Made by a program: the position numbers and the translations under genes
In this document: positions 1-10,259 of the stretch, one piece after another
Layout of the letters: the number at the start of each line of letters is the position of its first letter
Position numbering within the stretch: the stretch's first letter is position 1
The notes under the pieces: model-generated
Seen by the model: only the letters and a program-made list of their open reading frames with translations
What the model was told of the DNA's origin: nothing
Database searches by the model: none
Source: Chondrocystis sp. NIES-4102
Lineage (GTDB): Bacteria > Cyanobacteriota > Cyanobacteriia > Cyanobacteriales > Xenococcaceae
Direction of reading: 5' to 3'
Length of the DNA: 64,000 bases
Assembly (NCBI GenBank): GCA_002368355.1
Contig: AP018281.1
Coordinates: forward strand, 3,844,001 to 3,908,000

Positions 1-2601
1 ATGGGTTATACCGTTGTTTATACCCTAGAAGAATTACAAAATCTTTCTGCCGATACCGAAAAAGTTTTAGGAATATTTGCTGCTGAGGATACATATAATG
101 ATCTTCCTGAAGGGGCGTTAAAAGCCGAGGGTTTTGTAGATCAAGAGGGTAATTTAATTACCTATGGACAGCCAGGTAATGAAAATCCGCCAACTGTTGC
201 TCAAATGTTGCAAGCTACCCTAGACTTAGAAGTTTTCAACAATAATGAAAATGGAATGTTTGTTGTCCTAGAAGAAGAAGGAACAGACAATTTTGGTAAT
301 AATAATAATGCTGTGGGGACAATAGATGCAGTATTAAGAGCAGATGAAGCGATAGGCGTTGCCCAAGATTATATTGATCATGTTAATCCTAATACTTTGC
401 TAGTTACTGCTGCTGATAGTGATGGCGGTGGTTTAGAAGTAGATGATGTAGAAGGAGAAACTGTAGGCACAACTGAGATACAACCACCCTTCGATACCCA
501 AATTCCCTACGATGGCACAACTGGGAGTGATACCAAACCTTTTACCACTGGTGCGCCCGATGCCAATGGCGATACTTTTGATTATGGTGTTCTCTGGGCT
601 GGTGTTCCAGATTTTGCTGGCAGTATTGTTTCTAAAACCTATGGTTTAAATGCCGAGGAACTTCCCAGCACTGTAGACAATACAGGTATCTACCGCCTGA
701 TGTATCAAACTCTATTTGATGTTGAGTTAGATCCCCCACAAGGTGTTCCCGATGGCATTGCACCTGCTCCCGAACCTACCGAAGATACAGGTAATGTCAT
801 TTTTATACACCCAGACGGCACAAGTCCCTCACATTACGCTGCTGCACGCTTTGCTTCCCAAGGAACAGATGGCAGATTAAATTGGGATAACATGACTGAT
901 GCAGGGGTTTATTTAGGACACCTAGATGATCAAATAGTTTCCACTTCTAATGCTGGGGCGGTAGTTCATGCTTACGGAATTAAACCTCATGCTGGTAGTT
1001 ACGGTTTGGATGAAGAGGGAAATCCCTATACTTCCCTTTCGGGGCAAACAGGCACAACCATTATGGAAGAAGCGATCGCCCAAGGTAAGCCCACAGCGAT
1101 TATTAATTCTGGTTTTATTGCTGAACCTGGTACTGGTGTATTTCTAGCGGATGCCGAAAATCGTGATGACGTAACAACTATTACCGCCGAAATAGTAGAA
1201 TCTGGGGCTAATGTGATTATGGGTGGTGGTGAAATCCACTATCTACCTAAAGGCACAGTCGGACGTTTTGGTGAAGAGGGTATCCGCGAAGACGGTAGAA
1301 ACCTGATTGCAGAGGCGGAGGCTAATGGTTACACCATTGTTTATAATCGTGAAGAGTTGAATAATTTGCCTGCTGATGCAGATAAGATTTTGGGTATCTT
1401 TGCAGCCGAAGACACCTATAACGATACAGATGAAGCAGCTTTAGCAGAATTCGGCTTAGTTGATGAAAATGGCGAACTTATTCTTTATGGACAACCTGGT
1501 AATGAAAATCCGCCAACTGTCGCCGAAATGTTAGACGTAACTTTAGGGTTGGATAAATTTGCCCATGCTGAAGACGGTTTTATGGTTGTCTTAGAAGAAG
1601 AAGGATCAGATAACTTTGCTAATAATAATAATGGTGCAGGTACAATTGAAGCGACTTTAAGAGCAGATGCAGCTATTGGTGTCGCTCAAGATTTCGTTAA
1701 TAATGTTGATCCTAATACCCTGGTTTTAACTGCTGCTGATAGTGATGCTGGAGGTTTAGAAGTTATTGATGTGGATGCTGATAGTGAAACCGTAGGAGAT
1801 ATTGGCGTACAATCAGAAACTGTTTCCTTTGGTGATGATGCGGATGGTATTTCTGTTCCTCTAGATGGTACTACAGGTAACGATACAGTACCGTTTACTA
1901 CAGGTGCGCCTGATGCAGACGGCGATAGTTTTGATTTTGGTTTATCCTATGTAAGTACTACAGATGTGGCGGGTAGTATTGTTTCTAAAGCTTACGGCTT
2001 AAACTCCGATCTTTTAACTAGCACGGTAGATAATACTGATATGTATCGTATTATGTATCAAACTTTATTTGGGGCTAAACCCGAAGAAGTAGTTGAGGAA
2101 GATGATCAGGGTAATTTTGAAGTTTTATTTGGAACTCAAGATATTGATATCATAGAATTACAAGGTAGCGATCGCCTACTTTTTGCTGGTGATGGCAATG
2201 ATTTAGTAGATACTGCTATTAGTGGTAGTGGTAACAACCGCATTTATCTAGATGGTGGTGATGATCTGGCTATCTTAGGTGCAGGAGATGTTATTGTAGG
2301 TGGCGAAGGTGCGGATCGCTTCTTTATTACTAAAGGTGGTGACAATATCATTACTGGAGGAGAGGGAGCAGATCAGTTTTGGCTGGCTAACGCCCAATTT
2401 CCCGACTCAGCTAATATTATTACTGATTTTGAGTCTGGTACTGATGTTCTTGGAATTGCAGGCTTGGGTATCGGCTACCAGGAATTAAGTATTAGTGATT
2501 TAGAAGGTGATACTTTGATTGCTACTGAGGGTAAGGATTTAGCAATTCTCCAAGGTATTGATGCTGCGAGTTTAACTGCTGATAATTTTGTTTTTGTGTA
2601 A
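1..2601 (+). CDS. Tandem alkaline phosphatase with RTX-like C-terminal tail (5' partial)
   Basis: The frame is open from the first base. The Met at position 1 aligns with an internal Asn-Gly-Tyr of the second repeat, so the true start lies outside the window. Residues 1-235 are the C-terminal half of one alkaline phosphatase domain and residues about 262-690 are a whole second copy. Shared blocks include IFAAEDTYND, YGQPGNENPPTVA and the E-E-E-G-x-D-N-F-x-N-N-N-N segment. The second copy begins with a metal-site-like HPDGTSPSHYAAAR and keeps LTAADSDAGGLE. Residues about 700-866 hold glycine/aspartate-rich nonapeptides (GGEGADRF, GGEGADQF) typical of calcium-binding type I secretion substrates. 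By family it should release phosphate from organic esters outside the cell, and it is probably induced by phosphate starvation, although no Pho box is visible because the promoter is missing. Confidence 0.85.
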   Translation: MGYTVVYTLEELQNLSADTEKVLGIFAAEDTYNDLPEGALKAEGFVDQEGNLITYGQPGNENPPTVAQMLQATLDLEVFNNNENGMFVVLEEEGTDNFGNNNNAVGTIDAVLRADEAIGVAQDYIDHVNPNTLLVTAADSDGGGLEVDDVEGETVGTTEIQPPFDTQIPYDGTTGSDTKPFTTGAPDANGDTFDYGVLWAGVPDFAGSIVSKTYGLNAEELPSTVDNTGIYRLMYQTLFDVELDPPQGVPDGIAPAPEPTEDTGNVIFIHPDGTSPSHYAAARFASQGTDGRLNWDNMTDAGVYLGHLDDQIVSTSNAGAVVHAYGIKPHAGSYGLDEEGNPYTSLSGQTGTTIMEEAIAQGKPTAIINSGFIAEPGTGVFLADAENRDDVTTITAEIVESGANVIMGGGEIHYLPKGTVGRFGEEGIREDGRNLIAEAEANGYTIVYNREELNNLPADADKILGIFAAEDTYNDTDEAALAEFGLVDENGELILYGQPGNENPPTVAEMLDVTLGLDKFAHAEDGFMVVLEEEGSDNFANNNNGAGTIEATLRADAAIGVAQDFVNNVDPNTLVLTAADSDAGGLEVIDVDADSETVGDIGVQSETVSFGDDADGISVPLDGTTGNDTVPFTTGAPDADGDSFDFGLSYVSTTDVAGSIVSKAYGLNSDLLTSTVDNTDMYRIMYQTLFGAKPEEVVEEDDQGNFEVLFGTQDIDIIELQGSDRLLFAGDGNDLVDTAISGSGNNRIYLDGGDDLAILGAGDVIVGGEGADRFFITKGGDNIITGGEGADQFWLANAQFPDSANIITDFESGTDVLGIAGLGIGYQELSISDLEGDTLIATEGKDLAILQGIDAASLTADNFVFV

Positions 2602-3106
2602 TAGGTAATAGTTACAGTAGTTTTCAGTTGAATTAATTAGCTCTTAGCTGTTAGCTTTTTTTGAATCTACTCATTTGCCAACCTTAGTTAATTTAGCTTA
2701 AATGATTTGAAAGGCAATGACAATTATCATTATTTAACCTTCGGGATTGATGATAGTTGTTTTTGCTGTTTTTGGGTTTAGATATAGCAAGCCAATAAAT
2801 TACACGAATTACTTAAATGTTAGCTAAGTTCAAGTGTATTTAAATTGCATACTATTCTTTTAGAAAATCAGGTTGAAACCCTTATCCTTTCTCCTGACTC
2901 CTGACTTCTTGATGCAGTCACTCTTTGATGGAAACCCCCTTTTCTGCGCGCTAATCGCTCCTGACTCATGACTCAACCAGTAACTTAAATGCGTAACAGC
3001 TTATAAAAGGAACGGTTTTTAAATAGAAGATTTTTTCTTATTCATTCTTTTTTGTATTTCCTATTAAGTCATCTGGTGGAATCTTTTTGCGTGAGCTTAA
3101 GATCAA
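2602..3106. other. Intergenic stretch without recognisable gene
   Basis: About 500 bases between convergent genes. It contains AGCT-rich heptamer-like repeats near 2639-2660 and CTCCTGACT-type short repeats near 2890-2970, both common in cyanobacterial intergenic DNA. I see no RNA gene or convincing terminator. Confidence 0.5.
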
Positions 3107-4531
3107 TTATTCAGAATAGGAAGTAGATTGATACTCAACCAATTGCCAATACTGTTCATCCCCGACAAATTTAGCAATTATGATAGTGTTACCAGGTTGA
3201 ATATCAACACTACCAGCAAAATATGTACCATAAGCATTGAGGGGTGTAGCTTGATTAGTAGTAGTATTAACTACTTGAACATCGATCGCCGAGGGAACTA
3301 TCAGATTAAAATAAGTTGACCAATTAGACTGCAAGTCTTTATTTAAAGGTTCAATTAAAGTAGCTTGATATTCTTGAAAATGCCCATAGATCTTAGGAAG
3401 TTGTGTAGCAGCTTGGGTAGTTGTAACTTGATAGGTGATTACCTCGCCATATTTATCTGGATCACTTTGATGTTTGGCGTAGATTTTTAAATCATATGTT
3501 CCTGCAAGGGGAGGAGCTACGGTAATATCTATATTGTCACCTTGGCGATTAACTAAGGTGGTGTTATCCAAAACATTTTTATTACTATCTTGCAGATCAG
3601 CGATCGCTACTACATTTTGAGGAGCTTTAAGAGATATCGTAACTCGATCATTTGTAGGAATAAGATAGTTTTGGTGAGTGAGTAATTCTAAACCTAGATT
3701 ATAAAAACGTGCTGCAATATTAGGTAAATTATCAAATTCCGCTCTAGTATAAGTTTGAGGTAATAATTGCCAACCTGAATCTTGAGGAAAATGATTATTA
3801 ATAAATTCGTTTGGTGGAGTTGCAAAATAATAGGGTTGATAGTTAGCTTCAAACTGCGCATTATTAATTGAGCCTGCACCCCAAGTAGCATCTAATAAAT
3901 ACCATTCGTTATCAATTCTTACAGCATTCCAAGCATGGTTAACATCCTCAAACCTTTCCTGATTTGGAGTTGCGCCTTTAGCATATCCGATAACGATTAC
4001 AGATTGTAAATTCATCGCCTCAGCCAGAGCTTGATAAAGATTACTATATCCAGAACAGATTGTAGTGCGATCGCTCAGTACTTTTTTGGGATTAACATCA
4101 GGATATCGATTATTATTAACTGCATTATAGAAAGCTGCAACATCGTAGGTAATGTGTTGAGTTATCCAAGCATAGATGATTCTAGCTTTTTCTGCTTCTG
4201 TCGTGGCGTTGGCTGCTAGTAGGTTAGCTAATTCTGTAATTGATGCACCCGAATAGTTAAGATTTTTAGCGATCTCATCAATTTTACTAAAATCTTGTTG
4301 GGCTATTTTTTCTTCTGAACCTAATTGTATAGGCTGATATTTACTACTTTGATAAACTTCTGATCGTGGATTGATAAATTGTTGATTTTGCCAATATTTT
4401 AAAACTGTTTGAAAATTGCCTGCAGATAAAAAAAGAGATGCTCCGATAATTGAGCCTAAAACTAAATTATTTGATTTATTACTTTGTGGTTTTCTATTTT
4501 GTTTTAGTTTAAAATTTCGCTTGGCAATCAT
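3107..4531 (-). CDS. Transglutaminase-like (papain-fold) domain protein, membrane-anchored or secreted
   Basis: The 474-residue protein starts with a basic stretch followed by one hydrophobic segment (about residues 22-40), suggesting a signal anchor. The core has the transglutaminase-like triad in order: Cys159 in TTICSGYSNLYQAL, His199 in DVNHAWNAV and Asp214 in WYLLDATWGAG. Residues about 290-370 form a beta-sandwich-like segment of the kind that follows such domains in kyphoscoliosis-peptidase-like proteins. Members with this fold are often proteases or peptide amidases acting outside the cytoplasm; the substrate here is unknown. The ATG at 4531 is the only good start. The next gene upstream on this strand is more than 400 bases away, so it is probably a single-gene unit. 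Confidence 0.8.
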   Translation of the reverse strand: MIAKRNFKLKQNRKPQSNKSNNLVLGSIIGASLFLSAGNFQTVLKYWQNQQFINPRSEVYQSSKYQPIQLGSEEKIAQQDFSKIDEIAKNLNYSGASITELANLLAANATTEAEKARIIYAWITQHITYDVAAFYNAVNNNRYPDVNPKKVLSDRTTICSGYSNLYQALAEAMNLQSVIVIGYAKGATPNQERFEDVNHAWNAVRIDNEWYLLDATWGAGSINNAQFEANYQPYYFATPPNEFINNHFPQDSGWQLLPQTYTRAEFDNLPNIAARFYNLGLELLTHQNYLIPTNDRVTISLKAPQNVVAIADLQDSNKNVLDNTTLVNRQGDNIDITVAPPLAGTYDLKIYAKHQSDPDKYGEVITYQVTTTQAATQLPKIYGHFQEYQATLIEPLNKDLQSNWSTYFNLIVPSAIDVQVVNTTTNQATPLNAYGTYFAGSVDIQPGNTIIIAKFVGDEQYWQLVEYQSTSYSE

Positions 4532-4936
4532 GAAAAGTCATCTAAGTTAGAGGAAAAGGAATTAATCTTTTCAGCATAAATTGAGATGAACTTGTTTATA
4601 GGTGATCTAGATTACTAGTAAAAGTGAGTGTGGATAAGTATCGCTGTTTAAAATTAGATACTTGATGTTAGATAGGAGTCTGGATATAGGTAGTAGGTAG
4701 CCCTAAAGGATAAGCTATGTCTACGACAGCTACGCAACCGCAAAACAGGAGACAGTAGATAGGAGTCAGTAGTTAGTATCTCACTATTATTTAAAAGCCC
4801 AAAGCTAAAAGCTACCCTAAAGGATTAGCTGCGCGTCATAGCTAATAGCTATTTGTCAATAATTATCAGTGAAAAGCTAAAAAACACATTGTAAAAATGC
4901 TTTAATATCTTGCTATTTGCTTTAATCTATTTAAGA
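4532..4936. repeat. Intergenic cluster of short cyanobacterial repeats
   Basis: About 400 bases with no gene. It holds two copies of CCCTAAAGGAT (4701-4711 and 4815-4825), AGGTAGTAGGTAG heptamer-like repeats near 4688-4700, AGGAGTC/AGGAGAC repeats, and AGCTAAAAGCTA runs. A third copy of the 11-mer lies inside the giant coding sequence at 25459-25469. Confidence 0.6.
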
Positions 4937-7669
4937 TTATTTCATGTCTGAATCATCTAACTTAAAAAAATTAACAACATTAGCCAAATCCTGGGCAGTA
5001 ATACTACTCTTTTTCAAGGAAACAAGAGAGCGATCGCCTAGGGTTTCGATAGCATTAGAAGTCTGGTTAATTTTCTTTTGAAAATTAATAATTTTTTTGT
5101 TATTATTAATTTGCAATTTAGTCTGATTAGCAATCTCTAAAATATCCTGCTCAACAGCTTGAATGGTTGCCACAATTTGCTCAAAACTATTGCCAGCATC
5201 ACTAATTATATCTTCATCTTGTGCTAATTTAGTTTCACTTATTTCGTACTCGCGCAAAACTTGGGCAATTTCTCTTTCTAAATCAGTAGCTACATTTTCT
5301 AATTCCTGGGTAGTTTTTATTGCCTGTTGCAGTGATTCGATTTCCCCCTTCAAATCATCAGCCGAATCATTCATTTGTAAAATTCTCTCACTCAATTTAT
5401 TAACCAACAAACTAGCCCGTAAATTGATTTTTTTCATCGAGGAAGTGATACGATTCATTTTCTGAGATACTCGCTGAATATCCTTAACTTTATCAGTATT
5501 AGTTCGCAAAGTTGTCTTTAGATGATTGACTAAATCAATTGCTTGATGATAATTATTTTTCTCATCTACTATTGCTGTTACTAGAGAATCAATATTTGCT
5601 GATGTTGCATTAATTTTAATCCCAGCCTGTTGAATGGAGTTAATTGTCTTCTCCATTAAAGAAAAAACTAATAATAATTGCTTATTCTGCTGTTTAAACT
5701 GTTCTTGTAGCCGTGCAAAATCTTGATTATTTGCTCCTAATTGAAAATTAATCTGTTGAGTTGGATATTTAATTTTAGCCAAAGTTTGACGTAAACTATG
5801 TTTAGCTGCTTCAAAAGCTGCCATTACCTCGCTTTTATCTGTATTACGCTTAAGATTTCGACTAATTAAATTGCCATTAACTATAGCTTGAAAATTGCTA
5901 ATAACTTGAATTAAATCTTGTTCCAAATTGGCTTTATAAAGACTATCCTCTTGATAGTAAATATAACCCCTTAGCACCATAGCCAACTGATAAGCAATTT
6001 GTTGTAGATAGTCAATATCTAATTGTGTCCATACTCTAGTATTAGAGCATTGATGAGCAATTAATAAACCAATTAATTTTTCTGGATCATCAGGATTAGT
6101 ACTCTCAAAAATAACTGGTAAGATTAAACTTGCTTTAACATTATAAGGTGCTAACTGATCTAGATGGCACTGAGTAAAATTAGCCTGTAAAATGTCAGAT
6201 ACCGCCAAAATTCTACCACGTTGATATTTTCTAACATAGTCTTGAGCAAAACAAGGGTCATCAAACTGTACCCCCAAACAACGAGGAAATTCTAGGGCTA
6301 CAGATTCAGCAATCACTGTTCCGCCCCATTGGGAATTAAACTGATAGAATATTAAGCGATCGGCTTTAATTAAATTACGGATTTGGGCTAAAAATAAACT
6401 TAAAGGCATCTGTAAATCCCTAGCACTACGAGCTTGAGACATTCTAGCCATCATTTCCGAAGTTTTAGCAATAGTTTTTTGACGCTGCATAGCAATATTT
6501 AATTGTTGTGCCATATCATTAATTTGATTGCCTAAAACAGTTAATTCATCTTTACCTTGTAATTGAATGCGTGTATCAAATTTACCCTGACTAAGTTTAT
6601 TAACCGCACTAGTAAGCTTTAGTAAAGGTTGAATTAATCGATTAGCCAGAAACCCAGAAATTGCAGCAACAATAAGGGTTGTAAGAATTGTGCCACCCAA
6701 GAAAGTCCATCGTAGAGGTTTTAAAGGTGCAAAAGCAATATTAGTATCTAAAGCGATCGCAGTGCCTAAATTTAGCTGAGGATTGAGAGAATCGACTTCA
6801 ACAGGAGCATAATTAACTAACTGTTGAAAATTGGCTTTATAAGGGCTATCTAGTAAGACAGTAGTTACTTGTCTAGTTTGATGAGCTTTTTGTAATTGAG
6901 GATCATATTTAATTAAAGGTTGATCAGATAAATTTTCAACCCCACTATCCAAAAAGACACTAGCAGTAGCGATCATTTGCCACTGTTCATCTTGGGTAAG
7001 ATAATTTTGAAATAATGGCGTTATTTGTTCTCCTGCAATGGTAAACAGCATAATGCCCAGCACTTCATTTGTCCAATTATTAATAACTGGCACAGCAAAT
7101 TCAATATGTGATTTTGTAGTTAAATTAGATTCTGCAACTTCACCCATTACAGTTTTTTTAGTGGCGATCGCAGTGCGAAAATAGGAAAGGCGATTATAAT
7201 CACTGAATAAAGCTGATGATGATTGGCTTTGATATAGAGGTTGCCCCGCAAGATCTAAATAGACGATCCTCTCATAGTAATTTGTTTGTTGCTTAAAGTC
7301 CTTCAACGCCAGATTTTTTTCCCCAACACTAACCGTATTTATTACATTAGGATTAGTAAAAATTGGATTACTAGCAAAGGCTTCCCCTTCACTTACACGA
7401 GTTTGTAGAAATTGTTTAACCATTTTAGCCAAATGGTGAGTGCGAGCAAACTGCACCTGTGTAATCTGACGTGTAAGATAGGCTTTAGTTACCTGATAAG
7501 AAATTGTACCTAAAATAGCCACAGGAATCGCGCTTAAGGCGATCGCAGCTAAGATTATTTTAGTTTTTAAACCAAATTTGGAAATGTTATAAAACTGTTG
7601 TGGAGGAGGATAAATTGCTTCGGGTTGATCGATAGTTGAGGGTTGAGGCTGGGAATTTTGCTTAGTCAT
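4937..7669 (-). CDS. Membrane sensor: extracellular domain, HAMP, DXCF cyanobacteriochrome-like GAF, coiled coil
   Basis: 910 residues. A proline-rich N-terminus is followed by a transmembrane helix (about 37-59), an extracytoplasmic sensing region of Cache size (about 60-320), a second helix (about 322-342), a HAMP domain (about 343-395) and a GAF domain (about 415-570). The last 330 residues are predicted coiled coil ending in a short NVVNFFKLDD tail like that of cyanobacterial MCPs. I do not see the conserved MCP hairpin tip, a histidine-kinase domain or a cyclase domain. The GAF has Asp471-Pro-Cys473-Phe and Cys501-His502, spaced 28 residues apart as in DXCF-type PixJ-like photoreceptors. 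It lies 132 bases downstream of bvdR on the same strand. Phototaxis or chemotaxis-type signalling through a partner is the likely role. A GAF that does not bind chromophore remains possible. Confidence 0.75.
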   Translation of the reverse strand: MTKQNSQPQPSTIDQPEAIYPPPQQFYNISKFGLKTKIILAAIALSAIPVAILGTISYQVTKAYLTRQITQVQFARTHHLAKMVKQFLQTRVSEGEAFASNPIFTNPNVINTVSVGEKNLALKDFKQQTNYYERIVYLDLAGQPLYQSQSSSALFSDYNRLSYFRTAIATKKTVMGEVAESNLTTKSHIEFAVPVINNWTNEVLGIMLFTIAGEQITPLFQNYLTQDEQWQMIATASVFLDSGVENLSDQPLIKYDPQLQKAHQTRQVTTVLLDSPYKANFQQLVNYAPVEVDSLNPQLNLGTAIALDTNIAFAPLKPLRWTFLGGTILTTLIVAAISGFLANRLIQPLLKLTSAVNKLSQGKFDTRIQLQGKDELTVLGNQINDMAQQLNIAMQRQKTIAKTSEMMARMSQARSARDLQMPLSLFLAQIRNLIKADRLIFYQFNSQWGGTVIAESVALEFPRCLGVQFDDPCFAQDYVRKYQRGRILAVSDILQANFTQCHLDQLAPYNVKASLILPVIFESTNPDDPEKLIGLLIAHQCSNTRVWTQLDIDYLQQIAYQLAMVLRGYIYYQEDSLYKANLEQDLIQVISNFQAIVNGNLISRNLKRNTDKSEVMAAFEAAKHSLRQTLAKIKYPTQQINFQLGANNQDFARLQEQFKQQNKQLLLVFSLMEKTINSIQQAGIKINATSANIDSLVTAIVDEKNNYHQAIDLVNHLKTTLRTNTDKVKDIQRVSQKMNRITSSMKKINLRASLLVNKLSERILQMNDSADDLKGEIESLQQAIKTTQELENVATDLEREIAQVLREYEISETKLAQDEDIISDAGNSFEQIVATIQAVEQDILEIANQTKLQINNNKKIINFQKKINQTSNAIETLGDRSLVSLKKSSITAQDLANVVNFFKLDDSDMK

Positions 7670-7801
7670 TAATCTACACAGCGTCTAACAACAATATGTC
7701 ATATCTCTAGAAAAAATTGTCAGTAATTACTAGCATTGTTAATTGTTTATTATGTTACCTGAAATAGCGTAATACTGATTATTTCTCGATAAAATACAAG
7801 C

Positions 7802-8797
7802 TTAAATAGCAGACATCACCACAAGCTCACCTGATTTAGCAGCATCCTCCGCAGCGTTAGCTATAGCAAGCGCATATAAACTAGCCTTCGGATCAACATA
7901 CAAAGGTTGTTGCTCAAATAAATGATCTAAAACCATAGATGTATCCAGAGCAAATAAACCGCGACGAGGCTTAACAGCAATGGGTGTATGGCTACCACTT
8001 TGAATTAAAGTTCCTTGTTCTCCTTCAAAGATCATACTGCCATGTTCACCATAAATCTCTAATGTACGCTGATTATTAAAAAAAACATCCCCTTTGCCAT
8101 AAGTAACCTGGGCGATCGCGCCACTTTGAAAGTTTAGTTGAGCATGACAAAAACAAGCCCGAAAATAATCCGTATCTGGGATATCCCAGTATCTATTTTT
8201 ACACGTGACTGTATGTACATTCCCAAATAAATCCGTCAAACGCTGAATTCTCGATAATGCTGCTGCTAGAGGGAAACCAAACATTTGCCGATGATATTTC
8301 CAACTACCTAATACAGACTGTTGCGAATTAATAGTTGTATAACGAGCCTGAAATACTTCCCCAATTTCTGGTAAATATTGCTTAACCGCTTGATGTATCC
8401 CCCCAAGCAACTCCATATGCTCTATATGTAATAATTTTTGCTTAACTTGGCTCAGGTTAATTATTTCTTCCGCCTCCGAGGCTTTGAGGGCTAAAGGATA
8501 TTCAACCACCACGTGTTTTTCGGCTTCTATAGCTGCGCGAGCGATCGCTCCACTATCTCGGTTAATAGTGCAAATGAAAATTACATCTAATTCCGACATA
8601 TTAATTAGTTTTGTCCATGAATCAAACCCTTGTATTTCATACTTGCTACAGAATTGCTGTAATCTTGCAGGGGTGTTACCAGAAGCAGCTAATAATTGTG
8701 TGCGTGGCTCGGCTATTAATGCTTCTGCTCTTTTATTTGCAGCATATCCTGTCCCTACTATCCCGACTTGCAAAGGGGCAATTGATCTAATAGACAT
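7802..8797 (-). CDS. bvdR: Biliverdin reductase, cyanobacterial BvdR type (Gfo/Idh/MocA fold)
   Basis: 331 residues, matching the family length. An N-terminal Rossmann motif G-I-V-G-T-G-Y-A-A (residues 12-20) binds NAD(P)H. The KHVVVEYPLAL block (residues 94-104) and HIEHMELLGGIHQAV (about 124-138) are, as I remember them, hallmarks of the Synechocystis-type enzyme, as are FGFPLAAALSRI and the YGKGDVFFNNQR region. The enzyme reduces biliverdin IXalpha to bilirubin in the cytoplasm and has been linked to phycobilisome pigment balance in cyanobacteria. Start ATG at 8797. It is followed on the same strand, 132 bases on, by the bilin-type GAF sensor gene, which may be more than coincidence. The alternative is another Gfo/Idh/MocA oxidoreductase, but the block pattern argues for BvdR. 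Confidence 0.82.
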   Translation of the reverse strand: MSIRSIAPLQVGIVGTGYAANKRAEALIAEPRTQLLAASGNTPARLQQFCSKYEIQGFDSWTKLINMSELDVIFICTINRDSGAIARAAIEAEKHVVVEYPLALKASEAEEIINLSQVKQKLLHIEHMELLGGIHQAVKQYLPEIGEVFQARYTTINSQQSVLGSWKYHRQMFGFPLAAALSRIQRLTDLFGNVHTVTCKNRYWDIPDTDYFRACFCHAQLNFQSGAIAQVTYGKGDVFFNNQRTLEIYGEHGSMIFEGEQGTLIQSGSHTPIAVKPRRGLFALDTSMVLDHLFEQQPLYVDPKASLYALAIANAAEDAAKSGELVVMSAI

Positions 8798-9709
<912 letters not shown>

Positions 9710-9737
9710 GCGTCAAATAAATATTTTTTTAGGGAAG

Positions 9738-9766
9738 AGGCGTTCTAAAAATAAGAGCGTCTTTTT
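9738..9766 (+). terminator. Rho-independent terminator after petF
   Basis: AGGCGTTCT (9738-9746) pairs with AGAGCGTCT (9754-9762) as a 9-base stem with two G-U pairs, followed by a T run to 9766. It lies 28 bases after the petF stop and just before the end of the convergent Nudix gene. Confidence 0.8.
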
Positions 9767-10198
9767 CTATTTAAGGGCGGGTCTTAAGTGATAATTACGA
9801 TATCGCCAGTAATCTTGCAGAATGCGGTCATGATCGAAACAAAGATTATTCGGTAGATCCCACTGATTAAAAATACCTATACTTTTAGCATCATCAGCAG
9901 CCTTGGGTTGACCGTAAGCAGTGGCAATAAAAGCGATCGCTATTGTATGTTGTCGAGCATCCCTGTTTGGATCAGAATAAACATAAAATTGTTCTACAAG
10001 TTCCACCTTTAAACTAACCTCTTCTTCCGCTTCTCGCACTGCTGCACTCTCTAACGATTCTCCATAATCAACAAACCCCCCTGGAATTGCCCACCCATAG
10101 GGTTCATTTTGTCTTTCTATTAAGACAATAGGTCTTCCTGGTTGATCAATAAGCTCGATAATAATATCTACAGTTGGTGCAGGATTACGATAGTTCAC
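9767..10198 (-). CDS. Nudix hydrolase
   Basis: 143 residues with a Nudix box beginning at Gly41: G-x5-E47-x7-R55-E56-A-E-E59-E60-V-S62-L. The usual Gly near the box end is Ser62, a tolerated but less common variant. The catalytic glutamates are present. Family members hydrolyse nucleoside diphosphates linked to another group (NADH, ADP-ribose, oxidised nucleotides); the N-terminal [12 protein letters not shown] resembles the ADP-ribose/NADH-type Nudix group, but the substrate cannot be assigned. It is convergent with petF and divergent from the alpha/beta hydrolase at 10260. Confidence 0.85.
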   Translation of the reverse strand: MNYRNPAPTVDIIIELIDQPGRPIVLIERQNEPYGWAIPGGFVDYGESLESAAVREAEEEVSLKVELVEQFYVYSDPNRDARQHTIAIAFIATAYGQPKAADDAKSIGIFNQWDLPNNLCFDHDRILQDYWRYRNYHLRPALK

Positions 10199-10259
10199 GT
10201 GTTTATTTGATTGAGACGTAATAAGATACTCTTTAAAGATAATTTATAGCAAAATCTAA

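Noticed and set aside
1-3. ATG at the first base as gene start
   Set aside because: It aligns to an internal Asn-Gly-Tyr of the second phosphatase copy, so the gene continues upstream of the window.
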